DNA from: Aphanomyces cochlioides
Taxonomy: Eukaryota > Oomycota > Saprolegniomycetes > Saprolegniales > Verrucalvaceae
Direction of reading: 5' to 3'
Assembly: GCA_019828595.1 (NCBI GenBank)
Contig: JAHQRK010000002.1
Coordinates: 4,030,001 to 4,094,000 of the forward strand
Length of the DNA stretch: 64,000 nucleotides
In this document: one piece after another, positions 1 to 10,639 of the stretch
Position numbering within the stretch: position 1 is the first letter of the stretch
How the letters are laid out: the number at the start of each line of letters is the position of its first letter
Position numbers and translations under genes: made by a program
The notes under the pieces: generated by a model
Database searches by the model: none
Told to the model about the DNA's origin: nothing
What the model saw: only the letters and a program-made list of their open reading frames with translations

Positions 1-584
1 CGTCCACTGCATCGCGATTACTTCTTGACACGGGAACCCTTCCAGCAGCAAGAATTGCAGCGGTATCAACATCCCCATCAGCCATTTGTGTACGTTGTGG
101 TCGTGAATCTTGAGATATGTATGGTTGGGATAGGTATTTTGATGCCGAGTCGGGTTTCCAAACTGTCGTTGGACCTTGCTTTCCCCCAATAATTGTGGCA
201 CCACTGGACCAACCGACGATTCTCTTGCCAGAAGTTGCGCCGCAAGTGACGGTACTCAATGTGGTACGGGATGCCGTGGCGAGGTTACCCAAGACATGTG
301 GTACTCGCGCTGATGTCCTTACACTTCTTCGCATGTCAATGTACTGTGCTCAGTCGTCATCTGGCTGATTGACCTCTCAATTGTGGTAGGTTTGTGAATC
401 CCAATGCCTCGCTGGATGACTTGGATATGGTAAACACTGTTCGACAATTTTCAACTCACAGAGAGCTCTGTAGACTGTTGCGCGAAGCTTGGACACCCTC
501 GCGGCCATGGCGCATCCTTGCGTATTCTTCCGCTTCAATAATGAGTACGGAGCATGGCTGTGGCATTACATTAATCGATCGTAA
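1..584 (+). CDS. NFRKB: NFRKB-like protein, C-terminal winged-helix part (5' end outside window)
   Basis: Assembled from exons 1-89, 134-340, 390-429 and 474-584, joined by introns of 44, 49 and 44 nt that all have GT...TAG ends and keep one frame to the TAA at 582-584. The product contains VVRDAVARLP, then GTRADVLTLLR, then SLDTLAAMAHP and GAWLWHYINRS. From memory this order matches the winged-helix domain of NFRKB, a metazoan INO80 chromatin-remodelling subunit: a helix with RDAVxRLP, GTRA-D-LLR, and a closing W-Y strand. The N-terminal DEUBAD region would lie outside the window. The assignment is by motif recognition; another winged-helix chromatin protein is possible. No single reading frame covers the gene, so simple ORF calling misses it. 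Confidence 0.6.
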
Positions 585-1308
585 TATAAACACTTTCTTA
601 CTCTGACGTGTCTGCTTGATTCAAGAGCGTCAACCATTGCAACTCGGCTAGACTAATAATTCTGTACTGAGAGCACTCGGTGTAATCTTGGACTCAATCT
701 TCAAGGTAGTCCTTTGAGGTAGTCAGAACTTCTCTTTATATCGTCTTGAGTGTTCGATTGGATCAACATGTCGCTCCCTGCACTCTTCTCTCTCTATGGT
801 AATGACGGCAAGACGTGTGTATTGTCTTTCGACTTCTCACACAATTGTCAGTCCAGTGATAAGTGCATGTCTTTTTCCATTCTGCCTACAAGCTTTCTCC
901 CAGATTTCGTCCTACGTCTCGATGCACCCAAAGACTTGCTCAAAGCCTTGGCATTTATCGACACCAGCACCACGTCAACAGCGCCTCAAGAGTTTCCCAT
1001 TGTCACTTTGTATCACTTTCACCCTTCCTGTAACGTTCTCGACTCTCCCTGAAAACGCAGCACGAAGGCCTGGAGACTCACTTGGAGAACTGACCCTGCT
1101 TACCTCCAGACTAACCTCCATATCATTGATTCTTTAGACTTTCTGTATCATGCCGTCTTGTCCTTTCCCGTCCTTCGGATGTCCTGACGTTGATCTTTCG
1201 CCCAGTAGGTTTCTCGTGGAATTTGGCGCCAACGAATGATGTTATTGTGAGTGTTGGTCTTCTTTTCCTCAATGGACGGAATTTTCGATTTGGCCAGAAA
1301 GAGCCCTC
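585..1308. other. Spacer with one unassigned ORF
   Basis: This 724-bp stretch separates the NFRKB-like stop from the Hel2-like ATG. An open frame runs 750-1052 (first internal ATG at 768), and a second overlapping frame runs to 1137. I recognise no domain in either and could not join them with introns of normal length. The part near 1300 presumably holds the promoter of the downstream gene. I see no repeat, RNA gene or palindrome here. Confidence 0.4.
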
Positions 1309-3451
1309 ATGTCATCAGCCCCGACGACGGAGACAGGACGTAGCAGAACGCGAAGGAAGAAGCAATCGGCGTCCTCAAACGCTGCTCCCTCACCTGTTCA
1401 AGTGCAGTCTGCCCCTGCAAGCTCCTCGTTGCGTCCTACGGCAGATGAATTCACGCCACAACAACATACACAAGAGAAGAAACCTCGACGACAACACAAC
1501 AACCAACGTGTGCGAGGCCGCCTGACAAATGAACCTTCTGCATCGGCAGGCACTGCGACTGAAAAGAAGAGTCCACCAAATCGTACGCGCGGTCCTCATC
1601 GCCGTGGCGGTAAACCAGCTTCACAACCTCCAGAAGTTGACAACTTGGAGAATGACTTGGACGAAGAAACTAAAGCTTCGGCAGAGTTGTGCTTGGTGTG
1701 CGCAGAACCTTTCAAATTCCATGCGATCGGTGAATGCAACCACGCTGGTATTTGTAGCACATGCTCGATGCGAATGCGTATGCTCATGAAAGATCTCAAC
1801 TGTCCTATCTGCAAGCAACCCAATGCACGAGTCATTGTCACTGACACAGCCGCGCCATACGCGAGCTTTGGAATCTGGGGAGACACCGGTGGTCCTGGTG
1901 TCATCTTAGACGATCGATCCGAAATGTTCTTCAGCCAATGCCCAGCACATTATGAAACGCTCGTTGCGCGCCGCGAATATATTTGCCGACGATGCCCAAA
2001 GGCCAAACGAGTCAAGTACCGTCTCCTTGAAGATCTCCAGTTACACATGGAAAACGCGCATGCAACATACTTCTGCGACTTGTGCGTCCAACATCAGCAT
2101 TTTTTCATCGCCGAGCATCGATTGTACAGTATGAAGGAACTTATGGCCCATCAAACAAGCATTGTATCGGCCACGACTGCGCGCGAACGACATCCACTGT
2201 GCGAATTTTGTCATATTCGATACTACAGCGACGTTGAGCTCCATATCCATCTTGAGCGCGACCACTTCAAGTGCCATCTTTGCCCTGAGAACCAACACCG
2301 CTACTACCGCAACTAGTAAGTCTTTCAGCCTGCTCCACTGGATATTGATTGTCTTGTAGCAAGAGTTTGGAATCACATTTTCGACGTGAGCATTTCTTCT
2401 GCGAAGAGCCGTCATGGTATGATGCTGTGGCTTGACTTGCTTGTTCACTCCTTGCGATTAGCATTGCCAAAGGATTCGTTGTCTTCGGCAACGATATCGA
2501 CTACCAAGCTCATATGTTTACTCTTCATGGAACACACGACAATCGACTGCGTGTTGCATTTACCGTGCGCCGGACCACAGAAGAAGGAGCACCCCACGTC
2601 ATGTCGTCTGGAGATGACACCTGGGAATTTGTCGGACCACCACCGACCCCAGCTCGCCAGGAAGAAGAATTTCCAGCCCTCCCAGCTACGACACCAGTGC
2701 CAATGCCAACGCCACCTCGGCCTGCTCCAACTGTGGCACGGCCACAACCTACAATTCGCCCAGCTGCAGCCCCGGCACCATCAGTGCCACGAGCCATGTT
2801 GAGTCGCAATGCCCAGTTGGCTGCAGCCTTTGGAAAAGGTCCAAAGACTGAGGAAGCATTGGAGAAAGAGCTTCGGCCACAGTATTCTCAAGAACTCAAG
2901 GACTGGGGTCGCCAAAAGTTCCGCACTCTTGTAGCTGTGGAAAAGAAAATTGAAGACATGATGAACGATCGCTCATGCTTCAGTGCACACTTGAAGGCCA
3001 TGCCTCGGGAACAGGTATGGTGCATTTTCAATTTTTCAGAGACTCATAGTGCTTATTGTAGCGACGTATGATTCACGAACTGGCAGTCTTTTACGGCCTC
3101 AAGTCTGAATCGAGGGATCAAGAACCACAACGATTTGTATCGTTGTACAAACAACCAAATTCAGCATTGCCACTTGAATCCTTGTCCAAGACACTCCTTG
3201 AAGAATCACAAGGCCCCAAGCGACAGACACGACGTGCTCGCGTCTATGTCGATCGAAACGTCCAGCTACCTGTTGGTCGAGGCTGGGAAAAGGTGCCTGA
3301 AGTCCAGACAACGCCTCAGGTTATGGATGCTTGGAGCGATGAGGAAGAAGAAGCTATTGAAGACGTCAATGCGTACGTAAAACCTCAGGGTAGTTCCACC
3401 CGCCTGGAGTTCCTTCGACGCACCGACGGCGCGACAATGGACGGGGCTTAG
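1309..3451 (+). CDS. HEL2: Hel2/ZNF598-type RING E3 ubiquitin ligase with C-terminal R3H domain
   Basis: Exons 1309-2315, 2360-2416, 2462-3014 and 3062-3451 (introns of 44, 45 and 47 nt) give 668 residues. A C3HC4-like RING starts near residue 128 (CLVCAEPF ... CSTC ... CPICKQPN). A series of C2H2-like fingers follows to about residue 370, including CHLCPEN, HFRREHFFC and the CIAKGFVVFGND...H segment typical of Hel2/ZNF598. This family ubiquitinates 40S proteins at collided ribosomes. A proline-rich linker follows (EEEFPALP, an LIM-like motif). From about residue 539 the sequence RRMIHELAVFYGL has the R-x3-H pattern and spacing of an R3H nucleic-acid-binding domain. The start is the first ATG of the open frame. 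The family assignment is firm. The R3H domain is a motif call, and I do not recall it in yeast Hel2 or human ZNF598. Confidence 0.85.
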
Positions 3452-4248
3452 ATTGCATGTTGATTTGAAAGAAAATGAAAAAGTGCGCGAAAACCGTCCT
3501 TTCTACTATACGGATAAAAATATATTATCCGGATCATGTAAATTCGTTTCAAGGACCGACTTCCGAGCAGACGAAGCCTGTCCAATGCAAGGAGTTCTGC
3601 TGTTGGATGCCAACTCGAGCCAGCTCTTTGTGATGTGGTGAAAGACTGGTCATCAAAAGCCAGTTCACGTGTATGCTGCAGTGTTTCTAGATTTACAGTT
3701 TGTCCCAAGCACGTCAAGCATACAGTAGACTCATCGTGCACTGCAGTACGTACTAGTATTAGGAATGAAGCCGGGCCTGAGTGAGGTTGACGCGACCAAG
3801 GCAAAGATTGCGCTAAGCGCGACCAAGATAACTCACGAAGAGGAGAGACTCCAGGCCATCCACACAAAGGTGCCATCGAGTCAGCATGTGGATCATGTTG
3901 GAGATTACTAGTATTTGAGAACCATGCATATCATTGGTAGAAATTTCCATAATTTTCAAATCAAATTGCATTATTTTCATATTTATTTGAATTTAAGCCA
4001 ATGAAATACGTTTATTTAATGTGTGATTTAATTGGAACATATATTTTAATAAAATATTTAATTAGATCTTGAAATACGTATATAGCTTCAAATTTATTTT
4101 AAATATTCGGAATGATTTTATGTGGTTAGGGCTCAAGATTCACGCATAGAATCTCTCAGCTAACTCCCGAGAGACCACGAATTGAACGCATCTTCAGCAA
4201 AAAGCATTTGGGAAGCATCAAGACATTTTCTTGGCGGCGGTCGCGGCG
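3452..4248. other. AT-rich spacer with TTATCCGGAT inverted repeat
   Basis: Spacer between the Hel2-like stop and the SPX start. Just after the stop, 3511-3517 (CGGATAA) and 3525-3531 (TTATCCG) form a short inverted repeat around an AT loop, and 3525-3534 is a TTATCCGGAT motif. From about 3940 to 4130 the sequence is strongly AT-rich, which fits a promoter or UTR for the SPX gene. I see no coding frame that I can support. Confidence 0.5.
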
Positions 4249-4974
4249 ATGAAGTTTGGCAAGGAGCTTCTCAATGCTGTGAATCAATCGAACCCAGAAT
4301 GGGGTCCATTTTGGATGAATTACAAGGCGTTGAAGAAACGTATCAAGGCGGTGGTGAAAACGCACAACAAAGCAACCTCGCCCACGCGCACGAGCCAAGA
4401 CACGGACCGTGAAGTTGATTTGACGCAGAACCAAGAAGAGATCGACTTTTTCACGGAGCTGCGCGACCAGCTACGTAAGCTTGCGTGCTTTTACGTGGCT
4501 GAAGAGAAGCGATACTTGTTTCGTTTCCAGCAGTTGCAATCCGTGCTCAAGGAGATGAAGAAAAAGTCGGAGGTGGATGAGATCGACGCAAAGCGTCTCA
4601 TGGTCGCGTGCGTCCATTTCTACGGCGAGTGCATCCAGCTCGAAAACTACGCCGTGACCAACTATCAAGGCTTCTCGAAGATTCTCAAGAAGCACGACAA
4701 AATGACAGGACACAACACACGCACGAAATATATGCGCAAGATGGTCAACCAGTCGCCATTTGCCAACTACCCACAACTCATTTCAATCCTTGATGGGACG
4801 GAGCGCATGTTTACTGAAATTCCCGTCGGCGATTCCGTCATGCAAACTGCCATGTACATGGCCATGATGGGTCAATCTGGACCAAGGCGAGAGACCACCA
4901 ACTCTGCTCATGCAGCCTCCCTTGCGGCGGCTTCGTCGCAGCCAGGATCATCCAACATGGAAGTGGATTCCTAA
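4249..4974 (+). CDS. SPX-domain protein
   Basis: A single exon of 241 residues. The ATG at 4249 gives MKFGKELL, the usual first residues of an SPX domain; the in-frame codons upstream (from 4231) lack an ATG. The whole protein is essentially one SPX domain: the N-terminal helix (MKFGKELLNAV ... WMNYKALKKRIK), the FFTELRDQL...FYVAEEKRY helix, and the lysine-rich GFSKILKKHDK motif that in this family binds inositol pyrophosphates and signals phosphate status. No EXS, VTC, RING or kinase domain follows, so it resembles stand-alone SPX regulators rather than a transporter. The alanine/serine-rich tail (about residues 205-241) looks disordered. Its partners are unknown. Confidence 0.88.
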   Translation: MKFGKELLNAVNQSNPEWGPFWMNYKALKKRIKAVVKTHNKATSPTRTSQDTDREVDLTQNQEEIDFFTELRDQLRKLACFYVAEEKRYLFRFQQLQSVLKEMKKKSEVDEIDAKRLMVACVHFYGECIQLENYAVTNYQGFSKILKKHDKMTGHNTRTKYMRKMVNQSPFANYPQLISILDGTERMFTEIPVGDSVMQTAMYMAMMGQSGPRRETTNSAHAASLAAASSQPGSSNMEVDS

Positions 4975-5073
4975 ACTTCTTTGATAGATTTAGATAATTA
5001 TTTCAAATGCTACTTTAATCTCCATAACCATCGCCGTCATTGTCATCAATATACGATTGCATTCTCGTTACAC

Positions 5074-6484
5074 CTAAGATAGAGTTGCGAATGGGTCGGC
5101 AAGGTTAGGGCGAGCGCTGTTCGTCTTGACTGGTGGTGGCACATTGGTCATGTTCATCACGAACTGCTGTTGTGGGACACGTGGTTGGACGCCCATGCCC
5201 ATATTCATGTTGTACGTGGCATATTGGGCTCCACCGCCCATGGGTGGAGCGACAATGTGCTGCTGCGGGGGAAAGCCCGAGGGTTGATAGGCAGGTGGTG
5301 GTTGAAAGGTCGAGTAGACTGGAGGGGGTTGGGGAGGGGTCATCACAAGTTGTTTGGCAGATCCAGCAGTCGCCAAGCGAGCTTGCTCCATTGATTGCAT
5401 GCTCTTCGTGCTCTTCAGTGGTTGCAGCTTGGATTCGGGGTTTAGATTCAAGTCGACGATGGAGGCGTCCCACAACGGATCTCTCTGGGGTTGCAACGAC
5501 GCAGCTGGTTCTGCTACGGGTTCAGCGACCGCAGGTTCAGTGGGCTGTGGTTGCGGTGGTGGCGTGTAGTTGAAGTCTAAGCCATGTAGCATCGATGCAA
5601 TATTCTCCGCTTGTTGCGGAGGATTGCTTCGTGGTGGAGCATATGCGTTTGCAGCAAATGGATCCGTGGTCGAAGAAGTTGCATCGAAAGCAACCCAAGA
5701 GGAAGTTGATGGTGGAGCAGAAGGTGCATCGAACGCGTTAAAGCTGGATGAAGAGTTTTTCTGTGGAGGAAGTCATCAATCAAGCGTGCTATGACGGGAC
5801 GTACGTGTTCAATAGCTTTGGTTGATGGCTGCTTTACAAATTTTGGTTTGGGGGCACCGCATGCTTCGCATACTGGTGCCAAGGGTTTTTCATTGATAAG
5901 AGTGCATGCAGTGCATTCCCATGAGCCAGAAGCACTCATATCTGAAGCAGATGGTTCACGACTCAAGGTTTTTTTGCTGCGGTGGACAACAGGTTCGGTC
6001 TTGGGCTTGATAACATCTTCTGGAAGCCGACGGAACGAAATGCCATCAACAATCAAATCTACATCAAAGTTGTGAAAGCGAGGAAGAGGTAAGTGTGTAC
6101 CGTAGCTATCGTTGAGTTCCACGGATGGTTTGATCAGGATGTGAATGACGTGGTTGCCTAGGTTGAAGCAATAGTCCCAGTCGCCCAAACTAAACTACAA
6201 GGGTATTCATAAGAACTCTCAAAATCGTCGAATTGTAGTACCGATGACGATTGATATGTGACGATACCGTCGATACGCAGCACCTTTTTGCCACTTGCAA
6301 TTGAATGCGTGAGCGAAATTTCATATTCCTTGCCTTCTTCCATTTTGATGCGCCACGTAATACGTTTCTTGGACGCTTCAACAACTTTGCCAACGTTGGC
6401 AATCTCGTAGTAAAGGCCGGCAGCTTTGGCACCTTCCGCCTTGCAGTCCCATCCTGTTCCTCCTTTGACTGGTCTTCTATGCAT
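5074..6484 (-). CDS. FAIM-like domain plus RanBP2-type zinc finger plus DPF-rich tail (adaptor-like protein)
   Basis: Exons in order 6484-6242, 6194-5805 and 5760-5074 (introns of 47 and 44 nt) give 439 residues. Residues about 1-150 show ITWRIKMEEGKEYEISL, ASGKKVLRIDG and FSLGDWDYCFNLG, the beta-strand pattern of Fas-apoptosis-inhibitory-molecule (FAIM) domains. Near residue 170 lies a RanBP2-type zinc finger (WECTAC ... CEACGAPKP), a class that often binds ubiquitin or RNA. The rest is low-complexity with WVAFD, TDPFAAN, a proline/glutamine-rich stretch and a terminal LADPFATLS; the DPF motifs recall endocytic adaptor tails that bind AP2. An endosomal or ubiquitin-adaptor role is inference. 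It is divergently transcribed from the ankyrin gene, with 172 bp between the starts. Confidence 0.75.
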
Positions 6485-6656
6485 CTCTCGTGAAATTCGC
6501 AACTGACGTCGCCATCTTCTTAGAGCATCATCATTCTCGCGATATTTTTAGATCCATGAAACCGTTCCAAGTCATCCGGAAATAAATTATCCGGAGGGAG
6601 CGCTTGAACCGTCGCCGGATCCATTTCCAATTTTCTCCTCACGGCTTGCAAGGTTC
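6485..6656. promoter_or_regulatory. Divergent promoter interval with paired TCCGGA motifs
   Basis: The 172 bp between the two divergent ATGs contain ATCCGGAAATAA (about 6574-6585) and TTATCCGGA (6587-6595), two copies in opposite orientation of the motif that recurs in the spacers at 3.5, 7.9 and 22.3-22.7 kb. Placement between two starts suggests a shared regulatory element. Binding is not shown. Confidence 0.4.
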
Positions 6657-7625
6657 ATGGCGTGCGACGCTTCTTCTGCTGCTGATGCTTCGTTGCAAGT
6701 TGTGTCCAATCCAAGCCTGCTTCGCTGTATTGCGTCGTTCCAAGATGGCTTGTACCTTGATCTGCTTCCGCGCTATGCGGCCTGGAAATTGGCGATGAAA
6801 GCGCCATCTGCAAGCCTGAAGTTTTTGGCCCCATTGCTCATCACGTCGCTTGCCGACGTTCGCTTTGTCCTTCATGCAGCCATTGCAAGATGTGACATTG
6901 CCAGCATCCAACGACTTGTTCAGTGTCGACCATACTTGGTCACTTCAGAAGCCATGGATTGTGCTTCAAGACACGGCTACATTGACCTCGTCCGGCATTT
7001 CCACAATCAACATTTTCCGTGCTCAAGAAGCGCAATGGATTTTGCAGCCACGCATGGCCATCTCGACGTGGTAGTCTTTCTCCACGAAAATCGACAAGAA
7101 GGGTGCACCGAAAAGGCGATCGAAGGTGCTGCTGAAGCTGGCCATCTTCAAGTGGTGCAATATCTCCACGCACATCGATTTGAAGCCACCACACACCGTG
7201 CCATGGATTATGCAGCTCGTAACGGCCATGTCGATGTTGTCAAGTTCTTGCACTTCAATCGACCTGAAGGCTGCAGCTCAATTGCGATGGATTTCGCTGC
7301 CTCACACGGTCATTTGGCCATTGTCGAGTTTCTTCACACCCATCGAACGGAAGGGTGCAGCACGTATGCTATGGACGGTGCCGCAAGAAATGGTCACATC
7401 GACGTGGTTCGGTTTCTGTTCGAGCGTCGCACTGAAGGTTGTTCGAGAAAAGCGTATCTTCACGCGACGATACACAATCCCGCGACAGATCTAGTTGCCA
7501 TGCTTGGGAGATATCACCATCGCATCACACCAACCTCGTTGCATCGTGCCAAACAATCCCATTTAGTGTTCAAGCGCGCACGTCCTCGGCGGTACTTCTT
7601 GGCCTCTGTTCAAATAACTCGATGA
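6657..7625 (+). CDS. Ankyrin-repeat protein
   Basis: A single exon of 322 residues. After a non-repeat N-terminus (about residues 1-75), a run of about seven ankyrin-like units of roughly 26-33 residues follows. Each has the AMD(Y/F)AAxxGHxDVVxFLHxxRxEGC pattern (for example AMDFAATHGHLDVV and AMDYAARNGHVDVV). Such cysteine/histidine-bearing ankyrin proteins form large families in saprolegnialean oomycetes. They mediate protein-protein contacts; the partner is not predictable. The C-terminus is basic (FKRARPRRYF). No signal peptide or membrane segment is evident. The start is the ATG at 6657. Confidence 0.85.
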   Translation: MACDASSAADASLQVVSNPSLLRCIASFQDGLYLDLLPRYAAWKLAMKAPSASLKFLAPLLITSLADVRFVLHAAIARCDIASIQRLVQCRPYLVTSEAMDCASRHGYIDLVRHFHNQHFPCSRSAMDFAATHGHLDVVVFLHENRQEGCTEKAIEGAAEAGHLQVVQYLHAHRFEATTHRAMDYAARNGHVDVVKFLHFNRPEGCSSIAMDFAASHGHLAIVEFLHTHRTEGCSTYAMDGAARNGHIDVVRFLFERRTEGCSRKAYLHATIHNPATDLVAMLGRYHHRITPTSLHRAKQSHLVFKRARPRRYFLASVQITR

Positions 7626-8028
7626 TATGTACTCTCCAACTTCAACCAACTGGTTGACCGATTCCTCCATCCATTCCTTCTTTTAGGGGGTCGAAGAGGT
7701 GGATTCAACTATTTAGTCAACAGCGGAATCGTTCGCATAATGCCTCGCGCAACCGATCGCGCTCCATTTCGACGTTTCCTTCGACTGATTTCGTCTCTTC
7801 TGCACTGCTCCGTCCTTTCTTTTGTCTTGCCGAATTGCGCGCAAGTTGAACAATCCGTTCACAGCCTCAACTTTCATTTTATCCGGATATGGAATTCACC
7901 AGAGCATACAAATTTCAACTATGTATGATTTATCCGGATAATAAGGTAATTTATCCGGATAATAAGGTAATTTATCCGGATATTGTTGATATGGAAAATC
8001 CTTTGGAGATCAGTTGAAGAAGTGCGCG
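7626..8028. promoter_or_regulatory. Promoter region of the GH81 gene with tandem TTATCCGGATAA palindromes
   Basis: Four TTATCCGGAT copies lie in the last 150 bp before the glucanase ATG. One is at 7879-7888. The others form a tandem array with an exact 21-bp period (units 7930-7950 and 7951-7971, partial unit 7972-7982). Each unit carries the perfect 12-bp palindrome TTATCCGGATAA plus an AAGGTAA-containing spacer. A 21-bp period equals two helical turns, so the sites would face the same side of DNA. A role as regulator binding sites is inferred. Confidence 0.5.
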
Positions 8029-10615
8029 ATGCTCAACGAGTCAAGTCCGTTGCTGCCCAAGAAGAGGAAGCGCCGCACTTTCTGGCTCGCAGGCAGTGTT
8101 GCCTTGGCGGTCGTCGTTGGATTTGCCGTGTATTGGTGGGCGACGTATAAAACCCCGCGCCGATTCATTCCGGATGTGCCGCTCGCCCCATGGACAAATG
8201 ATACGATGGAACCGCCGTTTGAGAAGGATTCGAATTTGATCCATCCCCAGCTAATTGCGCCTGAATTGCTGAAACATCCAATCCCAACGAATGCATGGTG
8301 GACCAACCTCCTCATTAGCGATTCCCATGGACAAAACACTGGTGCGGGACAAGTGACGCTGACCCCATATACGATTTCGAGTTGGCCCCACGTCGTGCAG
8401 GTACAACTGGAAACAAAAGATGGTTTTGTATGGTGGGCCATCTAGGTTTCGTATGGTGATGACCGACGGGTGGAAGAGCCCAGCAAGATTGAAGAATATT
8501 TCAGCGCCGATATGACGTTTGGCACAGTCGAACCAAGCCATTCTCGAGAAGTTGTTGGGTTTGACCCCTTGACAGTGCATCTTGAGTACCGCGATGAGCA
8601 AAATGCAACGACATTTACTGCCATATTGGCGCGCGGATCGCCATACATGACTTTCAACTATTCCAACTCGTCGCCCATCTTGACCACGACGAACTTCGTC
8701 ATGCTGAGTTGCAATGGACAAAATGTCACGTCGACGACATCACCAATCGTGACTGCTTCAGCTTTTAATCTCGTGACCCAAATCGAAAGAGGCAAGACGC
8801 AGCAATGGCTTGTCTTCTTTCCACACAACGTCACGGTTGAAGTCAACACAACCGCGTTTGCAGTCCAAACGCCATCCTTCTCAGGTACCACGTGGTGGAT
8901 AGTGGTTATCACTGTGTAATTGTTTTAGGGATTGTTCGCGCTGCAATTGTGCCTTATCATAACTCGACGGTCGCGGATATTCTGCGTGAGCACGCCTCGA
9001 TCGTGCCTGTAGCATCTGCCGTTTCCATGTCCTCGAACACATCGACTGGCGTTCTCGAATTCACCTGGAAAACCGTCGCGATGACACCCGAGTCGGATCT
9101 CAGCACAACAACCCTGCTCATGCTTGCAAATCCTCACCACGTAGCTTCAATGCTGCAAGACGACCATAGCACCACCGATCTGTCTGTGGTTTTGCATTCA
9201 GCACGTTCTCCTGGTCCATTTGCCTCAACTGCTCCGGGTCGCATCCTCGGTGCTATGGGCCATCGTGCCATCAAAGGCAATCTAACATTTGTGGTTGGTA
9301 ATTCATGGCGAATGGCCGATACCTTGACAGATGTCGGCTTCCACGCGCCACGAAGGATTGCAACCGAAGCGATCAAACCACTTCTTGTCGCATTGAAGAA
9401 TGACTCCACTTTGTCTCCTGTGGCTTTGGATCCTTATTTCTTTGGCAAAGAAGTCGCACGACACGCTCGACTGATCTTGATTGCGGACGAACTCAACCAA
9501 GGTATCACGACCTTGCTGGATCAGCTCGAAGATTGGCTCCTCCCCTGGTTTGTTGGTGCCAACTTTGATTACTTTGTCTATGATACCGTTTGGGGTGGTG
9601 TGTGTTCTGTCAAGGGACTCCGTGGTGTCTTTTGGATGACTGACTTTGGAAATGGATGGTACAACGATCATGTACGTCACGTAGTTATTAAGTTCCAAAC
9701 TTACCCTCACTCTAGCATTTTCACTATGGCTATTTCATCTATGCGGCCGCGGTGATTGCAAAGTACCGACCTGAATTCGTCATGCGGCATCGCGCTGTGC
9801 TCATGTCGATTGTTCGTGACATTTCCAACTACAATCCTGATGAGTACGTCTCTGCGAACTTAGATCACATGAATAAATTCCTTTCTAGCCCATATTTCCC
9901 ACTGGCGCGACATTTTTCATGGTTTGATGGCCATTCGTTTGCAAGTGGGGTGTACGTTTTGGACGGCGGCAAGTCACAAGAGAGTGTCTCGGAGGCAATA
10001 AATGCCTACTACGGTGTTTATCTCCTTGGAAAAGCACTTCAAATGAAGCAAGTGGAGCAAATGGGGCGTCATTTACTTGCTTTGGAAAGTCGAGCTGCCA
10101 CAACTTACTGGCAGACATCGGTACGCTATTCCTGTAGATCGTATCAACTTGACGGTCATCTTCTCGCCATGTAGGAAGAAATTTATGGCTCCATTTACGC
10201 TCCCAACCAAATGACGGGCCAAATTGGATCGACCAAAGTTACGTATGCCACTTGGTTTGGACCAGAAGTTGAGCACATGCACTTGATCAACTTGATCCCA
10301 TTCACCCCAATCACCGAGACATTTGCCTCGCGCCCGTATGTCGAGAAAGAATACCCAATCCTTGCGAAAGCTCTGAATCGCACCGTGTCGCCCATGGATG
10401 AGATTTGGAAAGGCTACACGTACTTGGATCATGCGATCATTGATCCGCACACCGCCTGGGCTGAAGTTCAGTCGCTGAAAGATTTTGACGACGGCAACTC
10501 ACGTGCGAATTCCCTCTACTGGATTGCGACTCGGCCATCTCTCAATGACACGGCATTGAAGACGCAAGGCGCTCATTTGCGGGGCGAGAAGGAAGACAAG
10601 CAAGAAAAGGTATAG
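8029..10615 (+). CDS. GH81 endo-1,3-beta-glucanase, membrane-anchored
   Basis: Exons 8029-8400, 8446-8884, 8929-9671, 9716-10120 and 10175-10615 (introns of 45, 44, 44 and 54 nt) give 799 residues. The N-terminus is a short basic cytosolic tail (PKKRKRR), then one hydrophobic segment (about residues 22-42), as in a type II membrane protein. The family signature is clear: NAWWTNLL near the start, DFGNGWYNDHHFHYGY across the third intron, then WFDGHSFASG and the QESVSEAINAYYG motif with the two catalytic-site glutamates expected of GH81. The enzyme hydrolyses beta-1,3-glucan, the main wall and storage glucan of oomycetes, so remodelling of its own wall is likely. No carbohydrate-binding module follows. 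The ATG at 8029 is preferred over an upstream TTG. Confidence 0.92.
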
Positions 10616-10639
10616 AAAGAGAGGATGGATATTGGAGTT

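Noticed and set aside
750..1137. Two overlapping frames as a real gene
   Set aside because: No domain recognised, and the only introns that would join them are about 31 nt, shorter than any other in the window.
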